DNA of 64,000 bases from Pseudomonas maioricensis (GTDB lineage Bacteria; Pseudomonadota; Gammaproteobacteria; Pseudomonadales; Pseudomonadaceae). Every line of letters starts with the position of its first letter. Positions within the stretch are counted from its first letter, which is position 1. Positions 1 through 9,125 of this stretch are shown piece by piece. Location of the stretch: positions 1 through 64,000 of the forward strand of contig NZ_LOHG01000010.1 in NCBI RefSeq assembly GCF_022790535.1, read 5' to 3'. The position numbers were made by a program, and so were the translations under genes. Below the pieces are notes generated by a model. The model had not been told where the DNA came from. It saw nothing but the letters and a program-made list of their open reading frames with translations, and made no database searches.

Positions 1-167
1 ACGCAGCAAGGTCGGATTATGGGCATGCCGAGCCTAGGCGAGGCACCCAGTGGTGGGGCAAGAGCGTTTTGGTTACTTTTGTCTGGGCCGGCTTCCGGAT
101 CCATCAAAAGTGAGGCGCTGTAAAAGCGCAACCAATATCAGCCGTTACCTAATAACGGATATGCTCA
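1..167. repeat. Dispersed intergenic repeat, copy A (cut by window edge)
   Basis: This stretch resembles 41355-41484. Both carry GAGG followed by a CAGTGGTGGGG or GAGTGGTGGGG block, a TTACTTTTG block, GGGCCGGCTTCCGG, AAAAGTGAGGCGC and a GCGCAACCAATATCAGCC block ending near GGATATG. The two copies lie in the same orientation and differ by scattered substitutions and a small indel. It contains no convincing gene; open frames through it are low-complexity. Its left boundary cannot be seen. Confidence 0.75.
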
Positions 168-168
168 C

Positions 169-210
169 ACAAACCACAAACCACAAACCACAAACCACAA
201 ACCACAAACC
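169..210. repeat. Heptanucleotide tandem repeat, six units of ACAAACC
   Basis: Six perfect head-to-tail copies of ACAAACC directly follow the dispersed repeat and are trailed by a degenerate AGAACC. They lie just beyond the oprI terminator and outside any credible gene, so copy-number change here would not alter a protein. Confidence 0.9.
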
Positions 211-235
211 AGAACCAAACGACCAAACCCCAGCC

Positions 236-272
236 AATAAAAAAGCCGACCCGGATAACCAGGTCGGCTTTC
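236..272 (-). terminator. Rho-independent terminator of oprI
   Basis: A 10-bp stem (AAAGCCGACC with GGTCGGCTTT) and a 10-base loop are followed on the minus strand by a run of T. It lies about 30 bases past the oprI stop codon. Confidence 0.9.
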
Positions 273-298
273 TTGCAACAACAATCCCGAAGGGATTA

Positions 299-550
299 TT
301 ACTTGCGGCTAGCCTTGTCCAACATACGCAGAGCGCGCTCGTTGGCTTCGTCAGCAGTTTGCTGAGCTTTTTGAGCAGCAGCCAGAGCTTCGTCAGCTTT
401 GCGATACGCTTCGTCAGCGCGAGCTTGCGAACGAGCAGCTGCGTCTTCGGTAGCGGTCAGGCGAGCTTCGGTTTCTTTGGAAACGCTGCTGCAACCGGTA
501 GCCAGAACTGCTGCCAGAGCCAGAGCAGAAAATTTCAGAGCGTTGTTCAT
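299..550 (-). CDS. oprI: Major outer-membrane lipoprotein OprI (Lpp family)
   Basis: This 83-residue lipoprotein is the abundant Braun-type lipoprotein that helps tie outer membrane to peptidoglycan. The first 24 residues are a lipoprotein signal ([20 protein letters not shown]) with the lipobox cysteine in ATGC. The mature part is a heptad-patterned, alanine-rich helix ([23 protein letters not shown]) expected to form a coiled-coil trimer, and it ends in RK. The internal ATG at 550 is chosen because AAGGGGAA sits six bases upstream; an in-frame ATG at 565 would add five residues before the signal. A promoter is proposed at 619-646 and a strong terminator follows the gene, so it looks monocistronic. 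Confidence 0.97.
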   Translation of the reverse strand: MNNALKFSALALAAVLATGCSSVSKETEARLTATEDAAARSQARADEAYRKADEALAAAQKAQQTADEANERALRMLDKASRK

Positions 551-618
551 TGTGTTCCCCTTCAAGGACTTTTTTTCAAATTAGTCATCTCTCGAAAATG
601 AGAAAATGACCGGCGTAC

Positions 619-646
619 ATAGTACCCACTGTTTGTAGTAAGTAAA
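619..646 (-). promoter_or_regulatory. Candidate sigma-70 promoter of oprI
   Basis: On the minus strand TTTACT (-35) and TACTAT (-10) are separated by 16 bases and lie about 70 bases before the oprI start. The match is by eye only. Confidence 0.5.
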
Positions 647-875
647 CTGACGAAGCGCAAGAAGCGGTAGATTTTCTGCGCTTTGAAAGTGTTCCGCGTT
701 ACTTCCCACCGGTTTTGTATGAAAAGTATCCAGCTGTCCTGGCGGTTGCCTGCGCAGCCCCTGTAGCCAGAGGCTTGCGGGCAACAGCCCGACAGTTGTA
801 AACGAGGATCGTCTACCCCGTCAGCGGGTGTCCATTGGCGCTTGGTATATGCCGAACATACACATGTTTAGCTTA

Positions 876-905
876 CGTCGAGGTGACTTTCAATTCACCC
901 CGACG
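876..905 (-). other. Orphan hairpin, 11-pair stem
   Basis: CGTCGAGGTGA and TCACCCCGACG face each other around the 8-base loop CTTTCAAT. The single mismatch (A-C on the plus strand) becomes a G-U pair in a minus-strand transcript, so the RNA stem would be complete only in that direction. No T-run follows, so it is not an ordinary terminator. Confidence 0.55.
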
Positions 906-1155
906 TCTCAATCGACAAGCTCCGGCAATGTTCAGTTCAACGCTCTGATCAATCAGATGTTCGGTCGCGGCTTTTTGCGGTCGATACGCTTGAGCATATT
1001 CCCAAATGACGCCTACTATTTGCAGGTGCTCTTTTGTTGGGATCAGCAAAGCTCTTCTCGGTGTCCAAAACAGGCACGGGGTGGCGTAGATGTTCCTTCG
1101 CCGGAAAAACATCGGTAAGGTAGGGGTCAAATTCCAAGACCCGCGAGGAGTAGTG

Positions 1156-1437
1156 ATGAGCGAGGCGTTGTCCATCCACCATGATGAGACCGGTCACCAG
1201 TTTGAAATCAGCATTGACGGTCACCGTGCTTACCTGACCTACATGGACCTGGGTAAGCAGACTCTGGATATCTACCGGACCTTCGTCCCCAATGCTCTGC
1301 GGGGCAGGGGGATTGCCGCTGCGCTGACTGAGCAGGCGCTCGACTATGCCGACAGCATCGGCTACACGGTCATACCGTCCTGCTCTTATGTAGAACGCTA
1401 CATGGAGCGCAACCAGCGTCAGGCCGCCAAGATCTGA
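1156..1437 (+). CDS. Small GNAT-type N-acetyltransferase (YidJ/YjdJ-like)
   Basis: This 93-residue protein fits the compact GCN5-related acetyltransferase family whose members consist of little more than the acetyl-CoA fold. The stretch FVPNALRGRGIAAALTEQALDYA carries the acetyl-CoA pyrophosphate-binding R-G-x-G-I-A pattern, and SCSYVERYMERNQ near the C-terminus matches the usual ending (cysteine, then tyrosine and a basic residue). The start at 1156 is preceded by GAGGAG six to eight bases upstream; an upstream frame extension to 1090 has no ribosome site. The substrate is unknown. It converges on the DAHP synthase gene, and the two share the terminator at 1470-1500. Confidence 0.85.
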   Translation: MSEALSIHHDETGHQFEISIDGHRAYLTYMDLGKQTLDIYRTFVPNALRGRGIAAALTEQALDYADSIGYTVIPSCSYVERYMERNQRQAAKI

Positions 1438-1469
1438 AACGGGTCCTGTTTCAAGCAGGCACTCAGAAA

Positions 1470-1500
1470 AACGCCGAGCATTTGCTCGGCGTTTTCGTTT
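1470..1500. terminator. Bidirectional terminator between GNAT gene and DAHP synthase
   Basis: AACGCCGAGC and GCTCGGCGTT pair around a short ATTT loop, with A-rich sequence on the left and GTTTTCGTTT on the right, so it can end transcription from both converging genes. Confidence 0.85.
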
Positions 1501-1510
1501 CTGCTGCTGA

Positions 1511-2587
1511 TCAGCCGCGTTGGCGTTTCGGCAGTACGTCCTTGAGCTTGGCATGCATGCTGCGCAAGGTTTTTTCGGTGCTTTCCCAATCGATGCAGGC
1601 ATCGGTCACGGATACGCCGTATTGCAGTTCCGACAGATCCTTGGGAATGGCCTGACAGCCCCAGTTCAAATGACTCTCAACCATCAGGCCGATGATCGAC
1701 TGGTTGCCTTCCAGAATCTGGTTGGCGACGTTTTCCATGACCAGTGGCTGCAGGGCCGGGTCTTTGTTGGAGTTGGCGTGGCTGCAGTCAACCATGATAT
1801 TAGGCTTGATCTTCGCCTTGTTCAGCGCCTGTTCGCACAGGGCAACGCTGACCGAATCATAGTTGGGTTTACCGTTGCCGCCGCGCAGTACGACGTGACC
1901 GTAAGCATTGCCTTTGGTGGTCACGATGGACACGCCACCTTCCTGATTGATGCCCAGGAAACGGTGCGGGCTGGAGACCGATTGCAGTGCATTGATAGCA
2001 ACGGTCAGGCCGCCGTCGGTGCCATTCTTGAAACCCACTGCCGAAGACAGACCCGAAGCCATTTCCCGGTGAGTCTGAGACTCGGTGGTTCGTGCACCGA
2101 TGGCCGACCAGCTGATCAGATCCTGCAGGTACTGCGGGGAGATCGGGTCCAGCGCTTCGGTAGCTGTCGGCAGGCCCATTTCAGCCAGGTCGAGCAGCAA
2201 TTGACGGCCGATATGCAGGCCGTCCTGAATCTTGAATGAGTCGTCCAGATACGGATCGTTGATCAGGCCTTTCCAGCCCACGGTGGTGCGAGGCTTCTCG
2301 AAGTAGACGCGCATCACCAGATACAGTGTGTCGGAAACCTCGGCAGCCAGCGCCTTTAGGCGCTCGGCGTATTCGTGCGCAGCCTTGATGTCATGGATCG
2401 AGCACGGCCCGATCACGATGAACAGGCGATGATCCTTGCCGTCGAGAATGTCGCGTACCACTTCACGGCCCTGGCTCACTGTTTTCAGTGCAGCGGCGGT
2501 GAGCGGGATTTCACGCTTGAGCTGATCCGGCGTGATCAGTGTCTCGTTGGAGGAAACGTTGAGGTCGTCAATCGGTAAATCAGCCAT
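1511..2587 (-). CDS. aroF: 3-deoxy-7-phosphoheptulonate (DAHP) synthase, class I
   Basis: This 358-residue enzyme condenses phosphoenolpyruvate and erythrose 4-phosphate, the first step of the shikimate pathway for aromatic amino acids. It is the short E. coli AroF/AroG/AroH type. Visible signatures include VIGPCSIHD (active-site loop), MRVYFEKPRTTVGWKGLINDP, EALDPISPQYL, GARTTESQTHREMASGLS, GFKNGTDG and VDCSHANSNKDP with metal-binding residues. The ATG at 2587 gives the usual N-terminus MADLPIDDLN; another ATG lies four codons earlier, and a longer frame to 2800 is implausible. The feedback-inhibiting amino acid cannot be told from sequence alone, so the aroF symbol is by convention. Confidence 0.95.
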   Translation of the reverse strand: MADLPIDDLNVSSNETLITPDQLKREIPLTAAALKTVSQGREVVRDILDGKDHRLFIVIGPCSIHDIKAAHEYAERLKALAAEVSDTLYLVMRVYFEKPRTTVGWKGLINDPYLDDSFKIQDGLHIGRQLLLDLAEMGLPTATEALDPISPQYLQDLISWSAIGARTTESQTHREMASGLSSAVGFKNGTDGGLTVAINALQSVSSPHRFLGINQEGGVSIVTTKGNAYGHVVLRGGNGKPNYDSVSVALCEQALNKAKIKPNIMVDCSHANSNKDPALQPLVMENVANQILEGNQSIIGLMVESHLNWGCQAIPKDLSELQYGVSVTDACIDWESTEKTLRSMHAKLKDVLPKRQRG

Positions 2588-2830
2588 CGTGCTACTCATC
2601 AGGTCGCGTATGCCGGCCGCCAACGAACCCCGTGGGGCGAAGCCAGGCATGATTGAGCGAAACGGGGGACCGAACCTTAGCGCGTTAGGCCTTGCCGATA
2701 CAATGGGCAAACGCTGCTTTATCGAGCAGCACGGACTATTGGTGGTCGGTTTACGCGTCTGCGGTGTGTTGCCACCATTTGCAAGCTGCCGTGCGGGCAA
2801 CGATAGTGTTCGCCTTGATCGGGGGTGTAT

Positions 2831-3166
2831 TTGAATCAGCTTGAACTTAGCGACTTTGATGTCGACCAGCAGTTATTGCAGCTACCTGGCTCTTCCTTGC
2901 TGATCTTTACCAGCGTCGGCTGCGCCAGTTGTCGTTACGCCCGGCAACAGCTGCCATTACTGGATCTAGGTATCGACCGGATATGCTGGATCGATGCTGC
3001 CGACAGCGGCGGCGCGGTGGCGCGTTATGAGGTGTTTCATTTACCTGCGCTCTTCCTTATCAGTGATGGGCAGTTTTACGGCGCGTTGCGTACGAAACTG
3101 ACCCGGCAGGATCTGCGCCAGGCAGTGGCGGGTGCCTTGGGTCGCGAGCCTGACGAGCTGCCTTGA
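2831..3166 (+). CDS. Thioredoxin-fold protein with CASC motif
   Basis: About 111 residues with a thioredoxin-like core: strand LLIFTSVG, then the redox motif CASC (a C-x-x-C) at roughly residue 33, then a cis-proline region FHLPALFLISDGQF. The family normally uses CGPC; Ala-Ser between the cysteines suggests a different redox potential or partner. No signal peptide is seen, so a cytoplasmic site is inferred. I chose TTG at 2831 because GGGGG lies four bases upstream; GTG at 2825 is in frame but would sit inside that ribosome site. The gene overlaps the region just before the ketopantoate-reductase-like gene and is probably co-transcribed with it. Its substrate is unknown. Confidence 0.75.
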   Translation: MNQLELSDFDVDQQLLQLPGSSLLIFTSVGCASCRYARQQLPLLDLGIDRICWIDAADSGGAVARYEVFHLPALFLISDGQFYGALRTKLTRQDLRQAVAGALGREPDELP

Positions 3167-3204
3167 ATTCGACGCGGCTACACAGTCTTTACAGGAGGTA
3201 TCAC

Positions 3205-4161
3205 ATGAAGGGTGAATTGAAGCAGCCACGGATCGGCATTATCGGCACTGGGGCCGTCGGTGGTTTTTACGGGGTGATGCTGGCTAAAGCCGGGTTTGAT
3301 GTGCATTTTCTCTTGCGCAGCGAGCTGAGCGCAGTGGCACGCGAAGGGCTGCATGTTCAAAGCGCAGTGCATGGCGAGCTGGTGCTCAATCCGGTTCAGG
3401 CTTATTCCAGTGCCGCAGATATGCTGCCATGCGACTGGCTGCTGATTGGAGCCAAGTCCACTGCCAATGCAGCGCTGGCGCCCGCCATCATTCAGGCGGC
3501 CGCGCCGGATGCCAAGGTGTTGGTCTTGCAGAACGGTCTGGCCGTAGAGGACAGCTTGCGCGCCAGGCTGCCTGACACCCTGCATTTGCTGGGTGGTTTG
3601 TGTTTCATCTGTGTGCATCGTTCTGGCCCCGGCAAAGTAGTGCATCAAGCGCTGGGCGGCGTCAATCTGGGCTATCACAGTGGACCGGCCGCTGATGACG
3701 TGGCTCGCCAGACAATCGTCGAGCAGGGCGCAAGCCTGTTTCATGCAGCAGGTCTGAACTCCGAAGCCATGACCAATCTGCAGCAGGCTCGCTGGCAGAA
3801 ACTGGTCTGGAATATTCCTTACAACGGCTTATCAACCTTGCTCCAGGCTGGTACCACGGAACTGATGACGAACACTGATACCCGTGCATTGATTCTGGCG
3901 CTGATGGATGAAGTGGGGCGAGGCGCGCAGGCGTGCGGTCACGTATTGCCTGAGGGCTATGCGCAAAACCTGTTCGCCATGACCGAGAAGATGCCGGATT
4001 ATCACCCCAGCATGTATCTGGACTATCAGGCGCAGCGCCCGCTAGAGCTAGAGGCTATCTATGCCAAGCCGTTGAGTGCCGCAATGCAGGCAGGATGCGA
4101 TATGCCTCAGGTGCGCATGCTGTATCAGGCTCTGGCGTTTCTCGATGCACGCAATCGCTGA
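3205..4161 (+). CDS. Putative 2-dehydropantoate 2-reductase (ketopantoate reductase family)
   Basis: This 318-residue protein has an N-terminal Rossmann motif GIIGTGAVGGFYG for NADP(H), the conserved K in LLIGAKSTAN, the VLQNGL segment, and the C-terminal helical domain with ARWQKLVWNIPYNGLS and the family's catalytic Lys/Asn region. Ketopantoate reductase (PanE) makes pantoate for coenzyme A, but pseudomonads carry several paralogues, so I do not assign panE. The ATG at 3205 follows a perfect AGGAGGT eight bases upstream. It lies 38 bases after the thioredoxin-like gene. Confidence 0.85.
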   Translation: MKGELKQPRIGIIGTGAVGGFYGVMLAKAGFDVHFLLRSELSAVAREGLHVQSAVHGELVLNPVQAYSSAADMLPCDWLLIGAKSTANAALAPAIIQAAAPDAKVLVLQNGLAVEDSLRARLPDTLHLLGGLCFICVHRSGPGKVVHQALGGVNLGYHSGPAADDVARQTIVEQGASLFHAAGLNSEAMTNLQQARWQKLVWNIPYNGLSTLLQAGTTELMTNTDTRALILALMDEVGRGAQACGHVLPEGYAQNLFAMTEKMPDYHPSMYLDYQAQRPLELEAIYAKPLSAAMQAGCDMPQVRMLYQALAFLDARNR

Positions 4162-4349
4162 ACCTTCAGGATCAGCCCGGTCACTGCGAGAAGGCTCGTG
4201 ATGTGGTCTCTACCGGACAGGTGCCCCATGGCATCAGTAACGAGCTGAAGGCTTGACGGCAGCGGCCTGCAGGTAATTGCCGTCGCAGTCGTTTGTGCGC
4301 TGCTAAGCTGAATCCATCTCCGCCATTCTGGCTGTTCGGGAGGATGCAC

Positions 4350-4862
4350 ATGATTCGTTCGATGCTGTATGCCACAGACCTTGGTCTCTATGCGCCCTAT
4401 GTTATGCAGCACGCGCTGGCACTGGCTCGAACATTCAAGGCCGAGCTCTATGTCGTGCATGTGGTGGAGCCTATGGGGTTGTTCGCTGAGTCGGTGCTGC
4501 AAAGCTATCTGGGTGAAGATGCGCTTAAAGATCTTCGCAGCCAGGGTCTTAATTCGGTCATGGAGGGGATCGAGCAGAAGGTCCTTGATGGATTTCGTGA
4601 CGAGTTGGGGGCGGATCATCAGGATCTGGCACTGATCAGTACCGTCCGCGTGGTACAGGGCGATCCGTGCAATATGATTCTGGAGCAGGCGGATGAGCTC
4701 AAGGTGGATTTGCTGGTGGTTGGCAGCCATAGCCGAGGGGCGGAAACCACCACGCCGATAGGTCGCACGGCGGCACGGGTTCTTCAGCTCTCGCAGGTGC
4801 CGGTATACATGGTGCCGGGTTGTACCAAAAGCGTGCGTACGTCCAACGGGCTCACCGATTGA
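4350..4862 (+). CDS. Universal stress protein (UspA family)
   Basis: This 170-residue single-domain Usp begins MIRSMLYATDLGLYAPYVMQ, where the aspartate matches the nucleotide-binding position of the family. The usual C-terminal ATP motif G-x2-G-x9-G-(S/T) is altered here: VVGSHSRGAETTTPIGRTA has Ser in place of the second glycine and Arg before Thr, so nucleotide binding may be weakened. GGGAGG ends seven bases before the ATG at 4350; another in-frame ATG at 4344 would overlap that site. It lies between the reductase-like gene and cysB and may be monocistronic. Confidence 0.9.
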   Translation: MIRSMLYATDLGLYAPYVMQHALALARTFKAELYVVHVVEPMGLFAESVLQSYLGEDALKDLRSQGLNSVMEGIEQKVLDGFRDELGADHQDLALISTVRVVQGDPCNMILEQADELKVDLLVVGSHSRGAETTTPIGRTAARVLQLSQVPVYMVPGCTKSVRTSNGLTD

Positions 4863-4975
4863 AATCGTGCGTGCCTTTATCGCCTAAAGATGATAAAAAG
4901 TTCTAGCTAAGTCGTCCTGACCATTAATCCAGTTATATACCGTCGCAGATGCCCTCGGGCGTCTTCCTGCTTTGA

Positions 4976-5959
<984 letters not shown>

Positions 5960-5982
5960 TTGTCGTTCAGGCACCCTTTATC

Positions 5983-6071
5983 TGTAGCCGCTCACGAGCA
6001 TTGCGAAGCAGCGATGGCGTACTGTCTGATACAACGCTATCGCGGCATCGCGGTGCTCGTGCGCTCCTACA
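5983..6071. repeat. REP palindrome (GCTCACGAGCA arm type)
   Basis: TGTAGCCGCTCACGAGCA at the left is answered by TGCTCGTGCGCTCCTACA at the right. It belongs to the same arm family as 38883-38971 and lies between the convergent cysB and cysH genes. Confidence 0.8.
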
Positions 6072-6095
6072 GATCCTATGTGTTACAGGTTGGCA

Positions 6096-6830
6096 TCACA
6101 CCTTGGCGATCAGATTCCCCGAGTGCAATCCGCACTCTTTCTGCGTCGCTTCTTCCCACCACCAACGACCTTCGCGCTCATGCTGGTTCGGCAGCACCGG
6201 ACGTGTGCAAGGCTCACAGCCAATACTGATGAAGCCACGCTCGTGCAGGCTGTTGTAGGGCAGTTCGAGCATCCGGATATAGCCCCAGATTTTTTCGCTG
6301 CTCATCTGTGCCAACGGGTTGAACTTGTACAGGGTGCGCTCGGGTGTCGAGAATGCGCTGTCGATTTCCAGTGCCGCCACCTGGCTGCGGGTGCCAGGGC
6401 TCTGGTCACGACGCTGACCAGTTGCCCAAGCCTTCACGCCAGATAGTTTTCGGCGCAGTGGTTCGATTTTACGCACGCCGCAGCATTCACCATGACCGTC
6501 CCGGTAAAAGCTGAACAAGCCCTTTTCCTTGACGAACGGTTCGAGCTTTTGCTGATCCGGGGTCATGATCTCGATATCGATTTTGTAATGCTCGCGAACC
6601 TGCTCGATAAAGCGATAGGTCTCCGGGTGCAGGCGACCCGTGTCCAGGCTGAACACCTTGACGTTTTTGTTCAGTTTCCAGGCCATGTCCACCAGCACCA
6701 CGTCTTCGGCGCCGCTGAACGAAATCCACAGTTCGTCACCGAAGTGCTGGAAGGCCAGTTTGAGAATGTCCTGGGCCGACTTGTTGGCGTAGGTCGCTGC
6801 AAGTTCGGCGACATCGAAGGGTGTGCTCAT
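6096..6830 (-). CDS. cysH: Assimilatory adenylyl-sulfate (APS) reductase
   Basis: This 244-residue enzyme reduces activated sulfate to sulfite. The PAPS-reductase fold is seen in [30 protein letters not shown] and [12 protein letters not shown]. It carries the paired cysteines GECCGVRK and [11 protein letters not shown] that hold a [4Fe-4S] cluster; these mark the APS-reducing type, and the catalytic cysteine is in KECGLHSG near the C-terminus. The E. coli PAPS type lacks the cluster cysteines. The ATG at 6830 gives the expected length. It converges on cysB, its probable activator. Confidence 0.97.
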   Translation of the reverse strand: MSTPFDVAELAATYANKSAQDILKLAFQHFGDELWISFSGAEDVVLVDMAWKLNKNVKVFSLDTGRLHPETYRFIEQVREHYKIDIEIMTPDQQKLEPFVKEKGLFSFYRDGHGECCGVRKIEPLRRKLSGVKAWATGQRRDQSPGTRSQVAALEIDSAFSTPERTLYKFNPLAQMSSEKIWGYIRMLELPYNSLHERGFISIGCEPCTRPVLPNQHEREGRWWWEEATQKECGLHSGNLIAKV

Positions 6831-6962
6831 CAGGCGGTTTCCTAAATATGGCGCTTAGGCGCTCGTAATGAGGCGAATGTTAACAAAATCCTTCAGCGAA
6901 TTGGCCGGTTTGCCATGCATCGTCTAGAGTGCGGTCTCTTTTTTGAATGCATGGAGCGTGCT

Positions 6963-7580
6963 GTGGAAATTGCCTGTCTGGACCTGGAAGGTGTGCTGGT
7001 CCCGGAGATCTGGATCGAGTTTGCCGAGAAGACCGGCATTGAATCGCTACGTGCAACGACCCGGGATGTTTCTGATTACGATGTGTTGATGCAGCAGCGG
7101 TTGCGCATTCTTGATGAGCACGGCTTCAAACTGTCAGACATTCAGGAGGTGATCAGCACCTTGCAGCCGCTGGAAGGTGCCATCGAGTTTGTCGACTGGC
7201 TGCGAGAGCGCTTCCAGGTGGTGATTCTTTCTGACACGTTTTACGAGTTTTCCCAGCCACTGATGCGCCAACTCGGTTTCCCGACATTGTTGTGTCACCG
7301 GCTGGTCACTGATGAAACGGGGCGAGTGGTGAGTTATCAACTACGTCAGAAAGACCCCAAGCGTCAGTCGGTGCTGGCACTCAAGAGCCTGTACTACCGG
7401 GTCATTGCAGCGGGGGATTCGTATAACGATGTGACAATGCTGGCCGAGGCTGATGTCGGCATTCTGTTTCATGCGCCTGACAACGTGATCCGCGAATTTC
7501 CGCAGTTCCCGGCAGTGCAGAGCTTTGATGCGTTGAAGGCAGAGTTCATCAAAGCGTCGAATCGGGATTTGAACATATAG
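6963..7580 (+). CDS. thrH: ThrH, bifunctional phosphoserine phosphatase / homoserine phosphotransferase
   Basis: This 205-residue HAD-superfamily enzyme dephosphorylates phosphoserine and can pass phosphate to homoserine, linking serine and threonine synthesis. The HAD motif I is IACLDLEGVLVPE (nucleophile Asp, with Glu where most HADs have a second Asp), motif II is VVILSDTF, motif III the lysine in RQKDPKRQ, and motif IV AAGDSYNDVTM. I chose GTG at 6963 because GGAG lies six bases upstream and the resulting length equals the characterised 205-residue protein; an upstream ATG at 6951 and others lack such support. Confidence 0.94.
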   Translation: MEIACLDLEGVLVPEIWIEFAEKTGIESLRATTRDVSDYDVLMQQRLRILDEHGFKLSDIQEVISTLQPLEGAIEFVDWLRERFQVVILSDTFYEFSQPLMRQLGFPTLLCHRLVTDETGRVVSYQLRQKDPKRQSVLALKSLYYRVIAAGDSYNDVTMLAEADVGILFHAPDNVIREFPQFPAVQSFDALKAEFIKASNRDLNI

Positions 7581-7590
7581 ATGCATTTTT

Positions 7591-7662
7591 TGTAGGAGCT
7601 GCCGAAGGCTGCGAGGCATTTATCCTGGTGCACCGCCTTCGCAGCCTTCGGCAGCCCCTACA
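7591..7662. repeat. REP palindrome (GAGCTGCCGAAGGCTGCGA type)
   Basis: TGTAGGAGCTGCCGAAGGCTGCGA faces CGCAGCCTTCGGCAGCCCCTACA. It separates the convergent thrH and pabB genes and may double as a terminator. Confidence 0.92.
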
Positions 7663-7665
7663 GGA

Positions 7666-9018
7666 TCAGAGGAGCATCATTTTTTCCAGGGTATCCAGCA
7701 AAACCCGCACTTTGGTAAACGATTCCTGATATTCCGCCTCGCACTCCGAATCGGCAACGATGCCGCCGCCAGCCCAGCAGGAGACCCTGCCGTCTTTAAG
7801 CAGCAAGCTACGAATCGCGATGGAGCTGTCCATTTCGCCGCGCACATCCAGATACATCAATGATCCGCAATAAATGCTGCGCCGGGTAGGCTCCAGTTCA
7901 TCGATGATCTGCATCGCGCGTATTTTCGGCGCGCCGGTGATGGAGCCTCCGGGAAAGCTGCCCGCGATCAAGTCCAGTGCGTCGTGATCATCCGCCAACT
8001 CGCCCACCACACTGCTGACCAGATGGTGCACGTTGGGATAGCTTTCCAGGCTGAACAACTCAGGTACTTTTACTGAGCCGATCCTGCAACTGCGGCCCAG
8101 ATCATTGCGCAGCAGATCGACGATCATCAGGTTTTCCGCGCGATCCTTGGTGCTGGACAGCAGTTCTTGCGCGTAGGCTTGATCTTGCGCAGCGTCCTGG
8201 CCGCGAGGGCGTGTGCCTTTGATGGGGCGGGTCTCGACGTGGCCATGGCTGACCCTGACAAAGCGTTCAGGTGAAAGGCTCAACACCGCATCGCCCCCCG
8301 GCAGTGCCTGGTATCCGGAAAAGGGCGTCGGGCAGGCGTGGCGCAACGCGCAATAAGCCGTCCACGAGTCGCCTTGGTATCGGGCCTGGAAACGCTGGGT
8401 GAGATTGACCTGGTAACAGTCGCCTGCCTGAATGTAGGCCTGAATCTTTTCGAAGGCGGCACGATAAGCGTCGGCATTGATCGACGGTGCAAATTGACCT
8501 TGCAGGCCGAAGATGCCTGACCCGGACTCATGCGGTTGGCTGAATAGCTCAGTCAGCCGCTGACGCTCGCTATCCACCAGCGATGGATGAAACACCAGTT
8601 GGCTGGTGTGCTGCTGGTGATCACTGATCAGCGCCCAGGCGTACAACCCCAGACGCGCATCGGGAAGTTGCAGATCATCAAGCGCCGCACCGGATTGCGC
8701 TTCCAGACGGCGACCGAAGTCGTAACTCAGATAGCCGATCAGACCACCTGCAAAAGGCAGCTCGCAGTCCGAGGGTAATTGGGCGTGACCCAGGTTGTTC
8801 AAGCCTGTGCGCAAGCGCTGGAAAAACTCACTGCCGGTTTCTCTGGCGTCCGGCAGGAAGGTCTGCACAGGCCAGGCACTCAGCAGATCGAAGCGTCCAC
8901 GTTCGGCAATGGGGCGGCCGCTGTCCAGCAGCACTGCGCCCGGCGCGTGGCGGATACGTTGAAACCAGGCTGCCGGGTCGGGGGAGTAGGGCAGCGGATA
9001 GAGTGAGCAATCAGGCAT
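7666..9018 (-). CDS. pabB: Aminodeoxychorismate synthase component I
   Basis: This 450-residue enzyme turns chorismate plus ammonia (from the PabA glutaminase) into 4-amino-4-deoxychorismate for folate synthesis. Residues 1-150 match the anthranilate synthase component I N-terminal region. The chorismate-binding domain follows with AGDCYQVNLTQRF, FSGYQALPGGDAVLSLSPERF, the PabB-diagnostic ETRPIKGTRPRG (lysine of PIKGT), STKDRAENLMIVDLLRNDLGR, YPNVHHLVS, GGSITGAPKIRAM and CGSLMYLDVRGEMDSSIAIR. It stands alone, 60% of the way into a run of minus-strand genes, with its own upstream gap of 107 bases. Confidence 0.95.
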   Translation of the reverse strand: MPDCSLYPLPYSPDPAAWFQRIRHAPGAVLLDSGRPIAERGRFDLLSAWPVQTFLPDARETGSEFFQRLRTGLNNLGHAQLPSDCELPFAGGLIGYLSYDFGRRLEAQSGAALDDLQLPDARLGLYAWALISDHQQHTSQLVFHPSLVDSERQRLTELFSQPHESGSGIFGLQGQFAPSINADAYRAAFEKIQAYIQAGDCYQVNLTQRFQARYQGDSWTAYCALRHACPTPFSGYQALPGGDAVLSLSPERFVRVSHGHVETRPIKGTRPRGQDAAQDQAYAQELLSSTKDRAENLMIVDLLRNDLGRSCRIGSVKVPELFSLESYPNVHHLVSSVVGELADDHDALDLIAGSFPGGSITGAPKIRAMQIIDELEPTRRSIYCGSLMYLDVRGEMDSSIAIRSLLLKDGRVSCWAGGGIVADSECEAEYQESFTKVRVLLDTLEKMMLL

Positions 9019-9125
9019 TCGAGAGTGTCGGTTCGGAGCGCGGGGTGGGGATTGTAGTCCTCCGTCGGGGCCACTCCTAGTGGAGCGTCGGAATCGCCCT
9101 TCACATGACGCGTGTATCCAGCTTT

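Larger units (their letters stand above)
551..1155. other. 605-bp intergenic region upstream of oprI and the GNAT gene
   Basis: It contains the oprI promoter (619-646), a near-perfect hairpin at 876-905, and otherwise no gene I can support. The frames that cross it (for example minus 873-1175) have unremarkable composition and no recognisable domain. Confidence 0.6.

Noticed and set aside
50..601. A 183-residue plus-strand frame over the start of the window
   Set aside because: It runs through the dispersed repeat, the heptamer array (giving a TTNHKPQ-type run) and antisense to oprI; no domain.
873..1602. Minus-strand frames of 100 and 217 residues upstream of and antisense to the GNAT gene
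   Set aside because: They conflict with the GNAT gene, which has a clear fold motif and ribosome site, and show no domain.
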